Shown here piece after piece: positions 26,476-35,292 of a stretch of DNA of 64,000 nt (position 1 is the first letter of the stretch; every line of letters starts with the position of its first letter). Where the stretch lies: contig NZ_JAKIRP010000018.1 of the NCBI RefSeq assembly GCF_021646545.1, positions 62,001 through 126,000 of the forward strand, in the 5' to 3' direction. The DNA comes from Chitinophaga filiformis. Lineage in GTDB: Bacteria; Bacteroidota; Bacteroidia; Chitinophagales; Chitinophagaceae. The translations under genes were made by a program, and so were the position numbers. The notes under the pieces were generated by a model that made no database searches, had not been told where the DNA came from, and saw only the letters and a list, made by a program, of their open reading frames with translations.

Positions 26476-26640
26476 ATTGTTTTCCGGATCAATCCTTTGG
26501 CCCTACAAAACAATAACTCACTACCTGAGGGATTATTTGTGCGAATAGCCAAGAAACAGATCATTGGTTCGATCTTCGCGGAAAAGCTGATTTTTTGGAA
26601 AACAAATTCGAACTACGGAACCAAACATTATCCTCGGTAA
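26476..26640 (+). pseudogene. Relic of serine recombinase 3' end (copy A)
   Basis: An open frame without start codon reads ...VRIAKKQIIGSIFAEKLIFW... The segment KKQIIGSIFAEKLIF matches the conserved tail of Bacteroidota serine recombinases (typically R-IIGSIFPEKL-F, then YRT). Only this tail survives; no catalytic Ser domain or zinc ribbon is nearby. A 40-nt core (26557-26596) is 38/40 identical to 38502-38541. Confidence 0.65.
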
Positions 26641-26674
26641 GATAAGCCGGCCCGGTGCGGGGTCAAAAGATCAT

Positions 26675-26716
26675 AAAAAACGGGAAAGGTCGGAGTCTCC
26701 GACCTTTCCCGTTTTT
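26675..26716. terminator. Perfect inverted-repeat terminator
   Basis: A 20-bp arm (AAAAACGGGAAAGGTCGGAG) with its complement around a 2-nt centre, ending in GTTTTTG. Perfectly symmetrical, so it can stop transcription from either side: the recombinase relic on plus and the PhyH gene on minus. Confidence 0.8.
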
Positions 26717-26829
26717 GTGCCCAATGGTGGCATATTTTGAATCGGCCGCTACTTTTAAACATTTCTTGCTTCTGATACAATGACCTTGAAGAACAAAATT
26801 TGTTTAATTACAGTGGCTTTTTCAAACAT

Positions 26830-27618
26830 TTAATATGATAACCCCAATGCTAAACGAATCGCCTGTTCTACGGGAGCGTAACCTACATCTGAATCTGTGA
26901 TAGTCAACTCTTTTCTTAAAAGTAAAGGTGGTTGAGCCATAAATTTAGGTATGTTCCCTTTGTGTGCCTGCGCAGAATGTACCAAAAACGGATGACAAAG
27001 ATAAACCGTACCAGCTTTGCCGATTGCCGAAACATTCTCTTGCTCTGGCAACGTGTCCAGGCTTCGTGCAAGATCGATAAAAGACAGTCCGGCATCACCT
27101 TCCTGATGCAAAAGACGGGCAACATCCAGGTGTGATCTTTTATAAATGACTGTTGGTGCATCGAGATCCGTAACATCCGAATATAGAACCAGCATTAGCA
27201 AGGCTCGTCCTTTAGATTTTATATTTACACGCCATTCAAAGTAATTGGATGCATCATTTCCCGGAAAGCTCGCATCTACGTGTTTGCCGATATCGTTTGG
27301 CTGCTTATCAGAAGGAAATCTAACCGGAAATGTACCCACGCTTTGGCAGGGAATCCATTTATCAGCACCAATTAACTGATTAAAAGCTGCATGCAACTTT
27401 GATGTATTAACAGAATCTACAAAAGGCTGTTGCGTATACATTCCAAGACGGACCACGGGCTCAGTCCAGCTATTGGGATTCTCCCGGTCAAAAGGAAGAT
27501 CTTTCCACAAGAGATCTAAAACTGCGGACGCTACAGCCTGGGGAAATGCGTTATCAATGCGAACGAATCCGTCTGTAATAAACTGCGCTATTTCTTTTTC
27601 GCTTAATATTTCTGACAT
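26830..27618 (-). CDS. Phytanoyl-CoA dioxygenase (PhyH) family oxygenase
   Basis: A 262-residue Fe(II)/2-oxoglutarate-dependent oxygenase of the PhyH family. The metal triad is visible: H113 and D115 in GKHVDASFPG, and H214 in CHPFLVHSAQAHKG. A downstream Arg or Lys in the KFMAQPPLLL region would hold 2-oxoglutarate. ATG 27618 (MSEILSEKEIAQF) was chosen; the longer frame to 27732 reads a promoter hairpin. Monocistronic, upstream of a two-way terminator. Substrate unknown; relatives hydroxylate lipids, amino acids or secondary metabolites. Confidence 0.85.
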   Translation of the reverse strand: MSEILSEKEIAQFITDGFVRIDNAFPQAVASAVLDLLWKDLPFDRENPNSWTEPVVRLGMYTQQPFVDSVNTSKLHAAFNQLIGADKWIPCQSVGTFPVRFPSDKQPNDIGKHVDASFPGNDASNYFEWRVNIKSKGRALLMLVLYSDVTDLDAPTVIYKRSHLDVARLLHQEGDAGLSFIDLARSLDTLPEQENVSAIGKAGTVYLCHPFLVHSAQAHKGNIPKFMAQPPLLLRKELTITDSDVGYAPVEQAIRLALGLSY

Positions 27619-27709
27619 AAAATATTTATTTGAGGATATTCTGGCACACGAGCATAATGTTGTGCCTGGAACCGGATAAAATAATCTGAATCTGGACAAA
27701 GAAAAATCT

Positions 27710-27730
27710 GCACCATTTGCTTTATGGTGC
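27710..27730. promoter_or_regulatory. Inverted repeat upstream of the PhyH gene
   Basis: GCACCAT and ATGGTGC are separated by 7 nt, 92 bp before the PhyH start. It could be an operator or the terminator stem of an upstream transcript; there is no T run. Confidence 0.35.
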
Positions 27731-27884
27731 AATGCGTAAGAACTACGGCAGGGGAGGGTTATAACATTACAGTCATTCTCATATGTGATAAAGATAATAC
27801 GTTTCTTTTAAATAGGAACATAAACTTGCGCCCCGGACCTGACTTGAATAATAACCAATTGGACAATTATCAGACATTACGCTG

Positions 27885-28619
27885 TCATTCCCGTATCCCA
27901 AGGGCTTTCATAACCTCTGTTTTATATTGGCGGCCAATCGGAAGCTCCAGGTCTCCCACCTCAATAACGGAGGTACTAAATGATTTGATTTTATCTGTTG
28001 CAATGATATATGCCCGATGGATACGTAAGAATTGTATGTCGGGTAACTTTTCCTCCAGATAACCGATCCGCTGGTAGGTAATTATTTCCTGAGCGGATGT
28101 TTTTACTTTGATATAATCTTTCAGGCTTTCGATGTAAAGGATGTCTTTCAAAAAGACCTTCACCATCTTCTTATCTGACTTAAGATAAATAAACTGTTCG
28201 CCCGGTGTTCCGCTATCCTGAGGAACTAAAATTGGCGGTAAAGGATTTGATGACTCATTTGCGGGATGGTATTTATTAATTGCTGCGAGGAACCGTTCGA
28301 AAGGAATAGGTTTGAGCAGATAATCCAGAACATTGAGTTCAAAACCTTCCAGCGCATACTCCCGGAATGCGGTAGTAAAAATTACTTTCGGCCTGTTGGA
28401 TAGCGTTTTGAGGAAATCGATACCTGTCAGTTTCGGCATCTGGATATCAAGGAACAATAAGTCCACTTTATTCTTTTGCAAAAATTGCAATGCCTCAATG
28501 GCATTGTGGCATTTGCCTACAAGGGTCAAAGTTTCCAATTGGCCGATATAATCCTCCAGGATAGCTATTGCCAGGGGTTCATCATCTACAACCATGCACC
28601 TTATTTTGCTTGCTGCCAT
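27885..28619 (-). CDS. LytTR-family response regulator
   Basis: A 244-residue transcription factor. The receiver domain (1-120) has acidic pocket VDDE (11-14), phosphoacceptor D58 in LLFLDIQMPKLTG, and Lys in YLLKPIPFERF. The LytTR DNA-binding domain (about 138-240) has FIYLKSDKKMVKV, ILYIESLKDYIKV and FLRIHRAYIIAT. It is cotranscribed with the sensor kinase, with 4 bp between stop and start. In Bacteroidota such pairs often regulate a neighbouring transporter, here possibly the divergent TonB-dependent receptor. Confidence 0.93.
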   Translation of the reverse strand: MAASKIRCMVVDDEPLAIAILEDYIGQLETLTLVGKCHNAIEALQFLQKNKVDLLFLDIQMPKLTGIDFLKTLSNRPKVIFTTAFREYALEGFELNVLDYLLKPIPFERFLAAINKYHPANESSNPLPPILVPQDSGTPGEQFIYLKSDKKMVKVFLKDILYIESLKDYIKVKTSAQEIITYQRIGYLEEKLPDIQFLRIHRAYIIATDKIKSFSTSVIEVGDLELPIGRQYKTEVMKALGIRE

Positions 28620-28623
28620 CGAA

Positions 28624-29682
28624 TTATTGCAATTTTATTTTAAGGTCAACAGTATAATATTCCGGTTCCTTTTGTAAGATCAATCTATGCGTGTCGGGAT
28701 ATAACAGGTCAAGCCTTCGCTTTACATTAAGCAGGCCAATCCCACCTCCATGGGTGACGTTGTCGGCTGCACTGCTTTCCGTCCCTGTATGACTGTTCTC
28801 TACTTTTACGTTTAACCACTCATCTTTTACTTTGAGATCAATAGTAACCCACACGTTGTCTGTTTCGTGGCTTACTCCATGTTTAAAGGCATTTTCCACG
28901 AATGGGATCAAGAGCAAAGGTGCTATTTTTTTACCTTCAATTTCACCGGATGCATTAAGTGACACATCAAGCCTGTTGCCGTAACGTAGTTTTTCCAGTT
29001 CGATATAATTTCTGATATGTGCTATTTCTTTATCAAGCGATATGCCATCCGATTGTGAATCATAAAGCATATAGCTCATCAGCCCCGACAATTTCAGCAC
29101 TACTTTTGGCGCATCGGAGGAAGATTGGAGTGTAAGGGCATAAAGATTATTCAGGGTATTAAACAGGAAATGTGGATGTACCTGGGCTTTCAAATAATTC
29201 AATTCCGCTTCCAGTTTTTCATGTAGCGTATCCTGGTGGATCCGTTCCTGGTCAAACCAATGTTCAAGAACTTTAACCAGAAGAGTAAACAAAAGTACAG
29301 GCGCCAGAAACCAAAGCATCACTTTAAAAATCAGATACCATACAAAGATGGCCTCATAGTAGGTCGTATCCGGAAAAAAGGTCGGCTCGATAAACCGTTC
29401 CAGTAATATGCGGTCCAACAGAGAGGCCACAAACAGGAGCGCTATCGCAGATGTAGCATAAGCGATATATCTTTTTTGCTTAAAGAGGTGGGGAAACAAT
29501 ACATAGATGTTAATATAGGCTACCAACATTGCTGCCGGCAGCCTTTGTAATTCATTCAGGAAATAATTGAAAAGGCCGTCTTCCCCATCCGCATGTACGC
29601 TGGTGTACGCCAGGAGATAGCCGATCCAGAAAAGGATATGGGTAAGCAACCGGTTCCCCGCTATATAAAAACGGTTCGTCAT
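28624..29682 (-). CDS. LytS-type sensor histidine kinase
   Basis: A 352-residue membrane kinase of the His_kinase (PF06580) type. Four N-terminal transmembrane helices (12-30, 49-65, 73-90, 113-138) form the input domain with no periplasmic sensor. The phosphoacceptor is H171 in QVHPHFLFNTLNNL, and the ATPase domain shows PLLLIPFVENAFKHG (N box) and GGGIGLLNVKRRL (G box). First gene of the two-gene operon with the LytTR regulator; divergent from the TonB-dependent receptor with a 239-bp gap to its chosen start. Confidence 0.92.
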   Translation of the reverse strand: MTNRFYIAGNRLLTHILFWIGYLLAYTSVHADGEDGLFNYFLNELQRLPAAMLVAYINIYVLFPHLFKQKRYIAYATSAIALLFVASLLDRILLERFIEPTFFPDTTYYEAIFVWYLIFKVMLWFLAPVLLFTLLVKVLEHWFDQERIHQDTLHEKLEAELNYLKAQVHPHFLFNTLNNLYALTLQSSSDAPKVVLKLSGLMSYMLYDSQSDGISLDKEIAHIRNYIELEKLRYGNRLDVSLNASGEIEGKKIAPLLLIPFVENAFKHGVSHETDNVWVTIDLKVKDEWLNVKVENSHTGTESSAADNVTHGGGIGLLNVKRRLDLLYPDTHRLILQKEPEYYTVDLKIKLQ

Positions 29683-29921
29683 TACTGTTATTAGTCTGTT
29701 CGCGTAACTTTCTTATCAGACCAAAAATAGTGTTTTGACATTTTACATTGCAACTTTTCGACGAACGACCGTTTTTGAACCGTTTTCAGCACATTTTCAT
29801 ACTGTATTCAGCAAAACGGTTCAATCAGGCTTTATAGGGTTTGCAATTTGTCGTTTGGCAAAATCCTGTGAAGGGGCTGTTTTAATAGTGTTCATTTGCA
29901 TTGAAACATTTCAGAACAACT

Positions 29922-32426
29922 ATGTACACTCTATACCCTGCACACAAGTGTTCCCGGATGGGGCAAAGGCTTTATCCATCATTGCTGCTCCGTGCAATTA
30001 TATCCGGAAAGGCAACTCAGACTTTCCTTTTGATTATAGGTATGGCCACATGCATTTATCCTTTTGCCCTTTATGGGCAGCAGCCATCAATCGCCCGCCA
30101 GGGTGACCTGAGTAAGTGTTCTATTTCAGGCAAAGTGATAAACGAAAAGACAAGAGAGCCTGTGCTTTATGCTTCGGTGGTAGTTAAAGACAGTGCAGGA
30201 AAAACAATAGTGGCCTCATTGACCGGCCAGAACGGATATTTCAAAATCGATTCATTGCCACCGGCCAAATATGTACTGGAAATTACTTACATGGGGTACC
30301 AGGCGTATACCCAATCAATAACGGTGACTGGCATAACGGCAAAGTTGGAATTGGGCACGCTACCTATGAAAGAAGGTACTGCATCCCTCAACGAGGTGGT
30401 AGTGACCGGGGAAAAATCCGGACTGGAGCTGAGGCCTGACAAGAAAGTATATTTGATCGGTAAAGATATATTGTCCCAAAGTGGGTCAGCTGGTGACGTT
30501 TTGAATGGCATACCTTCAGTTGCGGTTGAACCGGGCGGCGCTGTCCGGCTGAGGGGCAACAGCAACGTAACTGTCCTGATAAACGGGAGGCGCTCGGGGC
30601 TTACGCCCGGCAATGTGATGACACAAATTCCAGCTGCCAGTATCGCAAAGATAGAAATTATAACCAGCCCCTCTGCACGTTATGATGCTGCCGGCTCTGC
30701 CGGGATTATCAATATTGTACTCAAGAAAAATATAAAAGAAGGGCTTAGCGGCCAGGTCAGGGCGGTATTGGGTGTTCCCAACGACTATAACGTGAATGCT
30801 AACCTGAACTACAAAACTGGCAATCTGAACCTGTTTGCTACGTTGGGCGGCCGTTATTCGGATTATGTAGGGTTGTATACCACGAAACAAACGACAACAG
30901 GTATTACGGCTGCCTCGCTTAGCAAGGTGCAACATGAAAACAGGCATGATGATGGCAGGCTTGTTTATTTTGGAGCGGACTACTTCATTAATCCGCGGAA
31001 CACCTTTACATTGGCATTCTTTAGAAATGCCACAAAGGATATAGACGGGACGGTCCTGGATTACGATTTTGGGACTATAGGCATCGACAGCAGCATAACC
31101 CGGAATGGAACATCCAGGGAAGTCCGCAGTTATAATCAACTGGAATCAAACTATACGAGGACTTTTGACAAAGAAGGCAAAAAGTTCACGATTGATTTGC
31201 AATACGACTTCTGGAACAGTGATAAGACCTGGGACCTGTTGACCCGAAAAACATTTCCCGTAGTTACCGATCTGGATCCCATCAGAACAACCTCTATCGG
31301 GGCCAGCAAAGATCTGGTCATACAGTCGGATATAGTAAACCCTTTTAAAAATAAATCGATTTTGGAATTAGGCCTTAAAGCGGAAAACAGATCTGTGTCA
31401 GGCGATTTTAAGGCGGAGCAACGCCTGGACAAGGATTGGGTAACATTTGATAATATCGACAATAAGCTGAATTATAGTGAAGGCATCTGGAGCGCCTATG
31501 CGCAATACCGGAGCAAATCCGGCGAGTTCAATTACCTTCTGGGCTTAAGATACGAATGGACGCAAATCGGAATCCGGGATAGGGGAGGCATTTTTAATAA
31601 GCGGAAGTATTATGGCAGGATATTCCCCACCATAAATCTGAGTTATGCGATAGGTAAAGGATCGACTCTTCAGATGAGTTATGCAAAGCGGATCAACCGG
31701 CCTGAATTATGGTATTTATACCCCTTCAATGAACTAACTGATTTCAATGCACAATTTGTCGGGAACCCTGACTTAAACCCTTCTTATACCAATGTCATTG
31801 AACTGGCATTGTTGAGGCAATGGGATAAGTTTACTTTTAACCCGACGGTATATGCACATTTCACGACGGCACCCATTGAGCAGTACACCTATCATAACGA
31901 TAAGGGCACCTTTATAACAATGCCGTTCAATCTGGACAAGGAAAACCGTTACGGTGTTGAGTTATCCGCTATTTATGATCCTGTAAAATGGCTAACCCTT
32001 AACGGCCAGTTCGGTCTTTACGGGTTCAGGCAAACTGGTTACTATAAAGAAACTGATTTTGACTTTACAAACACTTCCTGGAATGGCAGGATCAATATAC
32101 GTGCTAAGCTACCCTGGAGATTAGCGGTTCAAACCAGGTATGATCTGCAGGGCCCTGGCAACAATGCACAAAGACGTACAAGGCCTTACCACTACCTTTC
32201 ATCAGGGTTAAGCAAAAACGTGCTCAGAGATAAGGGGACGCTAACCCTGGACGGAACCAACGTTTTGAACTCCCGCAAGATAAGGTCAGTGACTACCGGT
32301 GAAAATTACATCATAGACCAAACCGACAATTTTAATGCTGCAAGGTTCAGGCTTAGCTTTAGTTACAAATTTACCAGGAAGGACGGTGAAGTTTTCAGAA
32401 GCCGGAAAGAGGGAAATCGCGATTGA
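29922..32426 (+). CDS. TonB-dependent receptor, outer membrane beta-barrel family
   Basis: Outer membrane receptor of about 834 residues. After a signal segment (TFLLIIGMATCIYPFALYGQ) come a carboxypeptidase-regulatory-like domain (ISGKVINEKTREPVLYASVV, YVLEITYMGYQAY), a plug with LNEVVVTGEKSGLELRPDKK and SARYDAAGSAGIINIVLKKN, and a barrel of the OMP_b-brl_3 type ending in FRLSFSYKF. There is no SusD partner, so this is a stand-alone receptor. Start uncertain: TTG 29901, ATG 29922 and ATG 29958 are all in frame. The neighbouring LytS/LytTR pair may control it. Confidence 0.88.
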   Translation: MYTLYPAHKCSRMGQRLYPSLLLRAIISGKATQTFLLIIGMATCIYPFALYGQQPSIARQGDLSKCSISGKVINEKTREPVLYASVVVKDSAGKTIVASLTGQNGYFKIDSLPPAKYVLEITYMGYQAYTQSITVTGITAKLELGTLPMKEGTASLNEVVVTGEKSGLELRPDKKVYLIGKDILSQSGSAGDVLNGIPSVAVEPGGAVRLRGNSNVTVLINGRRSGLTPGNVMTQIPAASIAKIEIITSPSARYDAAGSAGIINIVLKKNIKEGLSGQVRAVLGVPNDYNVNANLNYKTGNLNLFATLGGRYSDYVGLYTTKQTTTGITAASLSKVQHENRHDDGRLVYFGADYFINPRNTFTLAFFRNATKDIDGTVLDYDFGTIGIDSSITRNGTSREVRSYNQLESNYTRTFDKEGKKFTIDLQYDFWNSDKTWDLLTRKTFPVVTDLDPIRTTSIGASKDLVIQSDIVNPFKNKSILELGLKAENRSVSGDFKAEQRLDKDWVTFDNIDNKLNYSEGIWSAYAQYRSKSGEFNYLLGLRYEWTQIGIRDRGGIFNKRKYYGRIFPTINLSYAIGKGSTLQMSYAKRINRPELWYLYPFNELTDFNAQFVGNPDLNPSYTNVIELALLRQWDKFTFNPTVYAHFTTAPIEQYTYHNDKGTFITMPFNLDKENRYGVELSAIYDPVKWLTLNGQFGLYGFRQTGYYKETDFDFTNTSWNGRINIRAKLPWRLAVQTRYDLQGPGNNAQRRTRPYHYLSSGLSKNVLRDKGTLTLDGTNVLNSRKIRSVTTGENYIIDQTDNFNAARFRLSFSYKFTRKDGEVFRSRKEGNRD

Positions 32427-32679
32427 GATAGTCACATTGAGAATGGGCGATCATACGGCAGTAGGTTGACTGAGTAGCGGCTGCAGCTATTAACTTTCTC
32501 GTATATGAGCCACTGGATAAAAATGCATTCGGGGGATCATCCAATAAATTGTTTTCGGATGGTTAAATAATACAAATGTTTCGAGGACTTATTAGGGCAA
32601 TGAACTATTTTCTATTAATTTTATCACCTATTGGTTATTATTATATAATGAAGCATAGACAGCTTCCAAATTAAAACTT

Positions 32680-33027
32680 ATGGCTATTAAAATTACAGAT
32701 GAATGTATTTTCTGTGGAGTTTGTGAATCGGAATGTCCAAATAACGCGATCTATGAGGGGGGCGTAGAATGGGCAATAGCTGATGGCACAACGGTTAAAG
32801 GTGCTTTTATGTTGAAGGACGGATCTATTATTGATGCCAGTCAGCGCAATGCTCCCCTGGCTACTGATCTGTATTATATTGTTTCGGATAAATGTACAGA
32901 ATGTCAGGGATTTCATGAAGAACCTCAATGTGCAGTTGCATGTCCGGTAGACTGTTGTGTGCCAGACGAAATGTGGCAGGAGTCTGAAGAAGAACTGCTG
33001 GCGAAGAAAGATAAATTACATCTTTAA
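32680..33027 (+). CDS. 2[4Fe-4S] ferredoxin (YfhL-like)
   Basis: A 115-residue low-potential electron carrier. Cluster I motif C-IFCGVCESECP near the N-terminus; cluster II CTECQGFHEEPQCAVACPVDC with the insertion between the second and third Cys that is typical of YfhL/Alvin-type ferredoxins. A roughly 45-residue loop separates the motifs, as in Bacteroidota homologues. The acidic C-terminal helix is also typical. Monocistronic with its own terminator; not tied to a pathway by its neighbours. Confidence 0.9.
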   Translation: MAIKITDECIFCGVCESECPNNAIYEGGVEWAIADGTTVKGAFMLKDGSIIDASQRNAPLATDLYYIVSDKCTECQGFHEEPQCAVACPVDCCVPDEMWQESEEELLAKKDKLHL

Positions 33028-33043
33028 TCAGAAAGCATATTAG

Positions 33044-33079
33044 AAAAAACCGTCTCAATAAAAATTGAGGCGGTTTTTT
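33044..33079 (+). terminator. Terminator of the ferredoxin gene
   Basis: AAAAAACCGTCTCAAT pairs with ATTGAGGCGGTTTTTT around a short A-rich loop, 16 bp after the ferredoxin stop. U-rich on both sides. Confidence 0.8.
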
Positions 33080-33251
33080 CTTTTGTATCGGACATTATCT
33101 GTTTCATGAAGAAAAATAATGAATTAGTGTCTTATTTAAAAGGCGTTTATTAATACATATATAAAGAAGCTTTGATTGGTTAACCTTCACCTGAAGATCC
33201 TTCTATAGTCAATATCATTTCTTAGCCTCAGTACAGGACTCTGACAATTTT

Positions 33252-33285
33252 AGACGGTGCCTCAATTACTTTTGAGACACCGTCT
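33252..33285. terminator. Terminator-like hairpin before the SDR 3' end
   Basis: AGACGGTGCCTCAA pairs with TTGAGACACCGTCT around a 6-nt loop. A T run lies about 9 nt further on. It belongs to the CCTCA/TGAGA terminator family; the rest of the 312-bp gap (33028-33339) shows no gene. Confidence 0.55.
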
Positions 33286-33339
33286 CTTCGTCATTTTTTG
33301 AGCAGGTAGCAGATTCCTGAGCAGGGATTTCTTATGTAT

Positions 33340-34137
33340 TTAGTTAACTACCGGAAAATTTCCTCCATCAATGACGAGATTCGCGCCGGTGATATAGGAA
33401 GCGGCGGGTGAGACAAGGAAGTAAATCAGTTCGGCCGTTTCTTCCGGAGCGGCCATTCTTCGTAATGGCACGCCGCCAACTCTTTCGAAAAGCTTTTCCT
33501 TCATTTCCTCTGCGGTAATACCTGCCTGTTTTGCATAATCTTCCAAAAACGCGGTCATGGCTTCCGTTTCATTTAAACCAGGGGATACAGTTACTACTCT
33601 AATGCCTTTATCGGCTACCTCTGTAGCTAATGCTTTACTATACGTGTTCAATGCTGATTTTGCGGCGCTATAAGCCATCGTGGACTCCCAGATGGGAAAC
33701 TGACTACTGGTAGAAGATATGTGAATGATCACCCCGCTTTTTTGCTCCAGCATTTTAGGTAGTAATGCCCTATCCAGACGAACAGAGGAAAGGAGGTTAA
33801 CCTGCAGGGCCTGGCTCCAGTGTTCGTCAGTCAGGGTACTAAATCCTCCACCCGGATATGTGTTTGCTCCCATGTTATTGATCAGTATGTCTATGTGCCC
33901 GAATTGCGCATTAATGATGCTGGCTACTTTGTTTACCTCTTCTGCCCGTGATAGGTCTGCAGCAATGAAGGTATATGTTGCATGCTGATCATCCGGTTGA
34001 TTTCGGGCAGTGACAATAACAGTGGCGCCTGCCTGCTCCAGTCTTTTAACAATAGCTTTACCGATTCCCTTGGTACCCCCTGTGACCAGGGCTATTTTAC
34101 CTTGTAATACGCCATTAGTTGTTTGTTTACTTTCCAT
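33340..34137 (-). CDS. SDR-family oxidoreductase (module 1)
   Basis: A 265-residue classical short-chain dehydrogenase. NAD(P)-binding motif TGGTKGIG near residue 19; NNMGANT (NNAG-like) near 87; catalytic Ser in HISSTSSQFP and Y-x3-K in YSAAKSAL; substrate loop with SPGLNETEAM; C-terminal ANLVIDGGNF. It diverges from an HxlR regulator with direct GTAAC repeats between them. A paralogue with its own HxlR gene lies at 37109, so this is one of two copies of the module. Substrate unknown, probably a carbonyl compound. Confidence 0.9.
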   Translation of the reverse strand: MESKQTTNGVLQGKIALVTGGTKGIGKAIVKRLEQAGATVIVTARNQPDDQHATYTFIAADLSRAEEVNKVASIINAQFGHIDILINNMGANTYPGGGFSTLTDEHWSQALQVNLLSSVRLDRALLPKMLEQKSGVIIHISSTSSQFPIWESTMAYSAAKSALNTYSKALATEVADKGIRVVTVSPGLNETEAMTAFLEDYAKQAGITAEEMKEKLFERVGGVPLRRMAAPEETAELIYFLVSPAASYITGANLVIDGGNFPVVN

Positions 34138-34202
34138 GTCTGATGTTTTTTAATTACGTAATGTTCGTTTCTAAAAAAATAGATCTACTTTAGTTTCATA
34201 AA

Positions 34203-34297
34203 GTAACTAAAACTGTTGCTTGTGATTATTCTCACAACACTAATTGGCAGTAACGTTTATGTAACTAAAAGCCGAAAAGTGGTAACGTTCATGTAAC
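34203..34297. promoter_or_regulatory. Direct-repeat operator of HxlR module 1
   Basis: GTAACGTTTATGTAAC (34250-34265) and GTAACGTTCATGTAAC (34282-34297) are near-identical, each made of two GTAAC half-sites 11 bp apart, i.e. one helical turn. A further GTAAC stands at 34203. The last copy ends 2 bp before the HxlR ATG. Expected binding site for autoregulation and for control of the divergent SDR. Confidence 0.65.
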
Positions 34298-34299
34298 CA

Positions 34300-34659
34300 A
34301 TGAAGAAATTCAAAGCACATACATCCACCTGCCCGATCGTTCATACGATGGCCTATATTGGAGGCAAGTGGAAACCCATTATTCTCGGGCGGCTGTTAAG
34401 TGGAGCCGTTCGGTTTGGAAAGCTGGCGGTACAGATTCCGGATATATCACGTAAGATATTGACCGAGCAACTGAAGGAGTTAGAAGAGGATGGATTGATC
34501 ATCCGGCATAGTTATAACGAGAAGCCGCCACGCGTTGAATACGAACTAAGCGAGATCGGTCAGACGGTTATTCCTGTTTTGATGGCTATGACAGAGCTGG
34601 GAAGCAAAATGCACGAAGCTATCACCAAACATAAGCGCAGTGTTATACGGGCTCATTGA
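34300..34659 (+). CDS. HxlR-family transcriptional regulator (module 1)
   Basis: A 119-residue winged-helix regulator of the HxlR/DUF24 type. CPIVHTMAYIGGKWKPIIL carries the conserved Cys before the GGKW motif; then RFGKLAVQIPDISRKILTEQ (recognition helix), LEEDGLIIRHSYNEKPPRVEY (wing) and LSEIGQTVIPVL. In known members (YodB, HypR) the N-terminal Cys senses quinones or disulfide stress. Divergent from the SDR gene. Confidence 0.92.
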   Translation: MKKFKAHTSTCPIVHTMAYIGGKWKPIILGRLLSGAVRFGKLAVQIPDISRKILTEQLKELEEDGLIIRHSYNEKPPRVEYELSEIGQTVIPVLMAMTELGSKMHEAITKHKRSVIRAH

Positions 34660-34852
34660 TAAATAGTGGCTATCGGCATGTAAAGCAAAAGACTTTTAAC
34701 AGTATAGTACATGACGCCCGGTTTTTGGTGGAAGAAGAAAATAAAGAGGGTGCCTTTTCACTTTTGAGACTCCGCTCTTAGAGCGGCTTCAATTTTTTTG
34801 TGCGCCAATTTTCTTAAAAAGGCATCCCAGGATTCAAGTTTTATCTGTAGAC

Positions 34853-35152
34853 TTACTTGCCTTGCAGGTTTGCCAGGCTTGCGGGATAGCGTTCTCCCTG
34901 AAGACTGATGCTGTCCAAAGCCTTATTGATATCGGCTACATCATCATCGCTTAAGGTGATGTTTACACCGCCTATATTTTCTTCTAAGCGAGTCATTTTG
35001 GTGGTTCCCGGAATCGGCACAATCCATGGCTTTTGCGCCAGCAACCATGCCAATGCAATCTGTGCTGGCGTTGCGTTATGCTCTCCAGCAATCTTCATTA
35101 CAAGGTCAATAATGGTTTGATTCGCTTCGCGGTTTTCTTTGGGTGTTTTCAT
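34853..35152 (-). pseudogene. Truncated aldo/keto reductase (C-terminal third)
   Basis: A 99-residue frame matching only the C-terminal part of aldo/keto reductases: ENREANQTIIDLVMKIAGEH, ATPAQIALAWLLAQKPWIVP, IPGTTKMTRLEENIG. The N-terminal barrel with the catalytic Asp-Tyr-Lys-His tetrad is absent. The frame starts MKTPKEN; MKT is how many full-length relatives begin, so an internal deletion that joined the first codons to the C-terminal part is possible. It cannot be catalytically active as a normal AKR. Divergent neighbour of an AraC regulator. Confidence 0.8.
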
Positions 35153-35264
35153 TTTGTATGTTTTACCACAAAATTGCAAAGGATGGGTGAGCCGTTTTGT
35201 ATACAGATTACGGGGTTTCCTACCAATATTACTGATTGGGAAGGCCGGTATCAAAAGGGATCTG

Positions 35265-35272
35265 TAATTTTG
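35265..35272 (+). promoter_or_regulatory. -7 element of the AraC regulator gene
   Basis: TAATTTTG matches TAnnTTTG exactly, 20 bp before the ATG. A TTG at 35236-35238 is somewhat too far (26 bp) for a standard -33. Confidence 0.5.
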
Positions 35273-35292
35273 TAGCGATAAAAGAATAAGGT

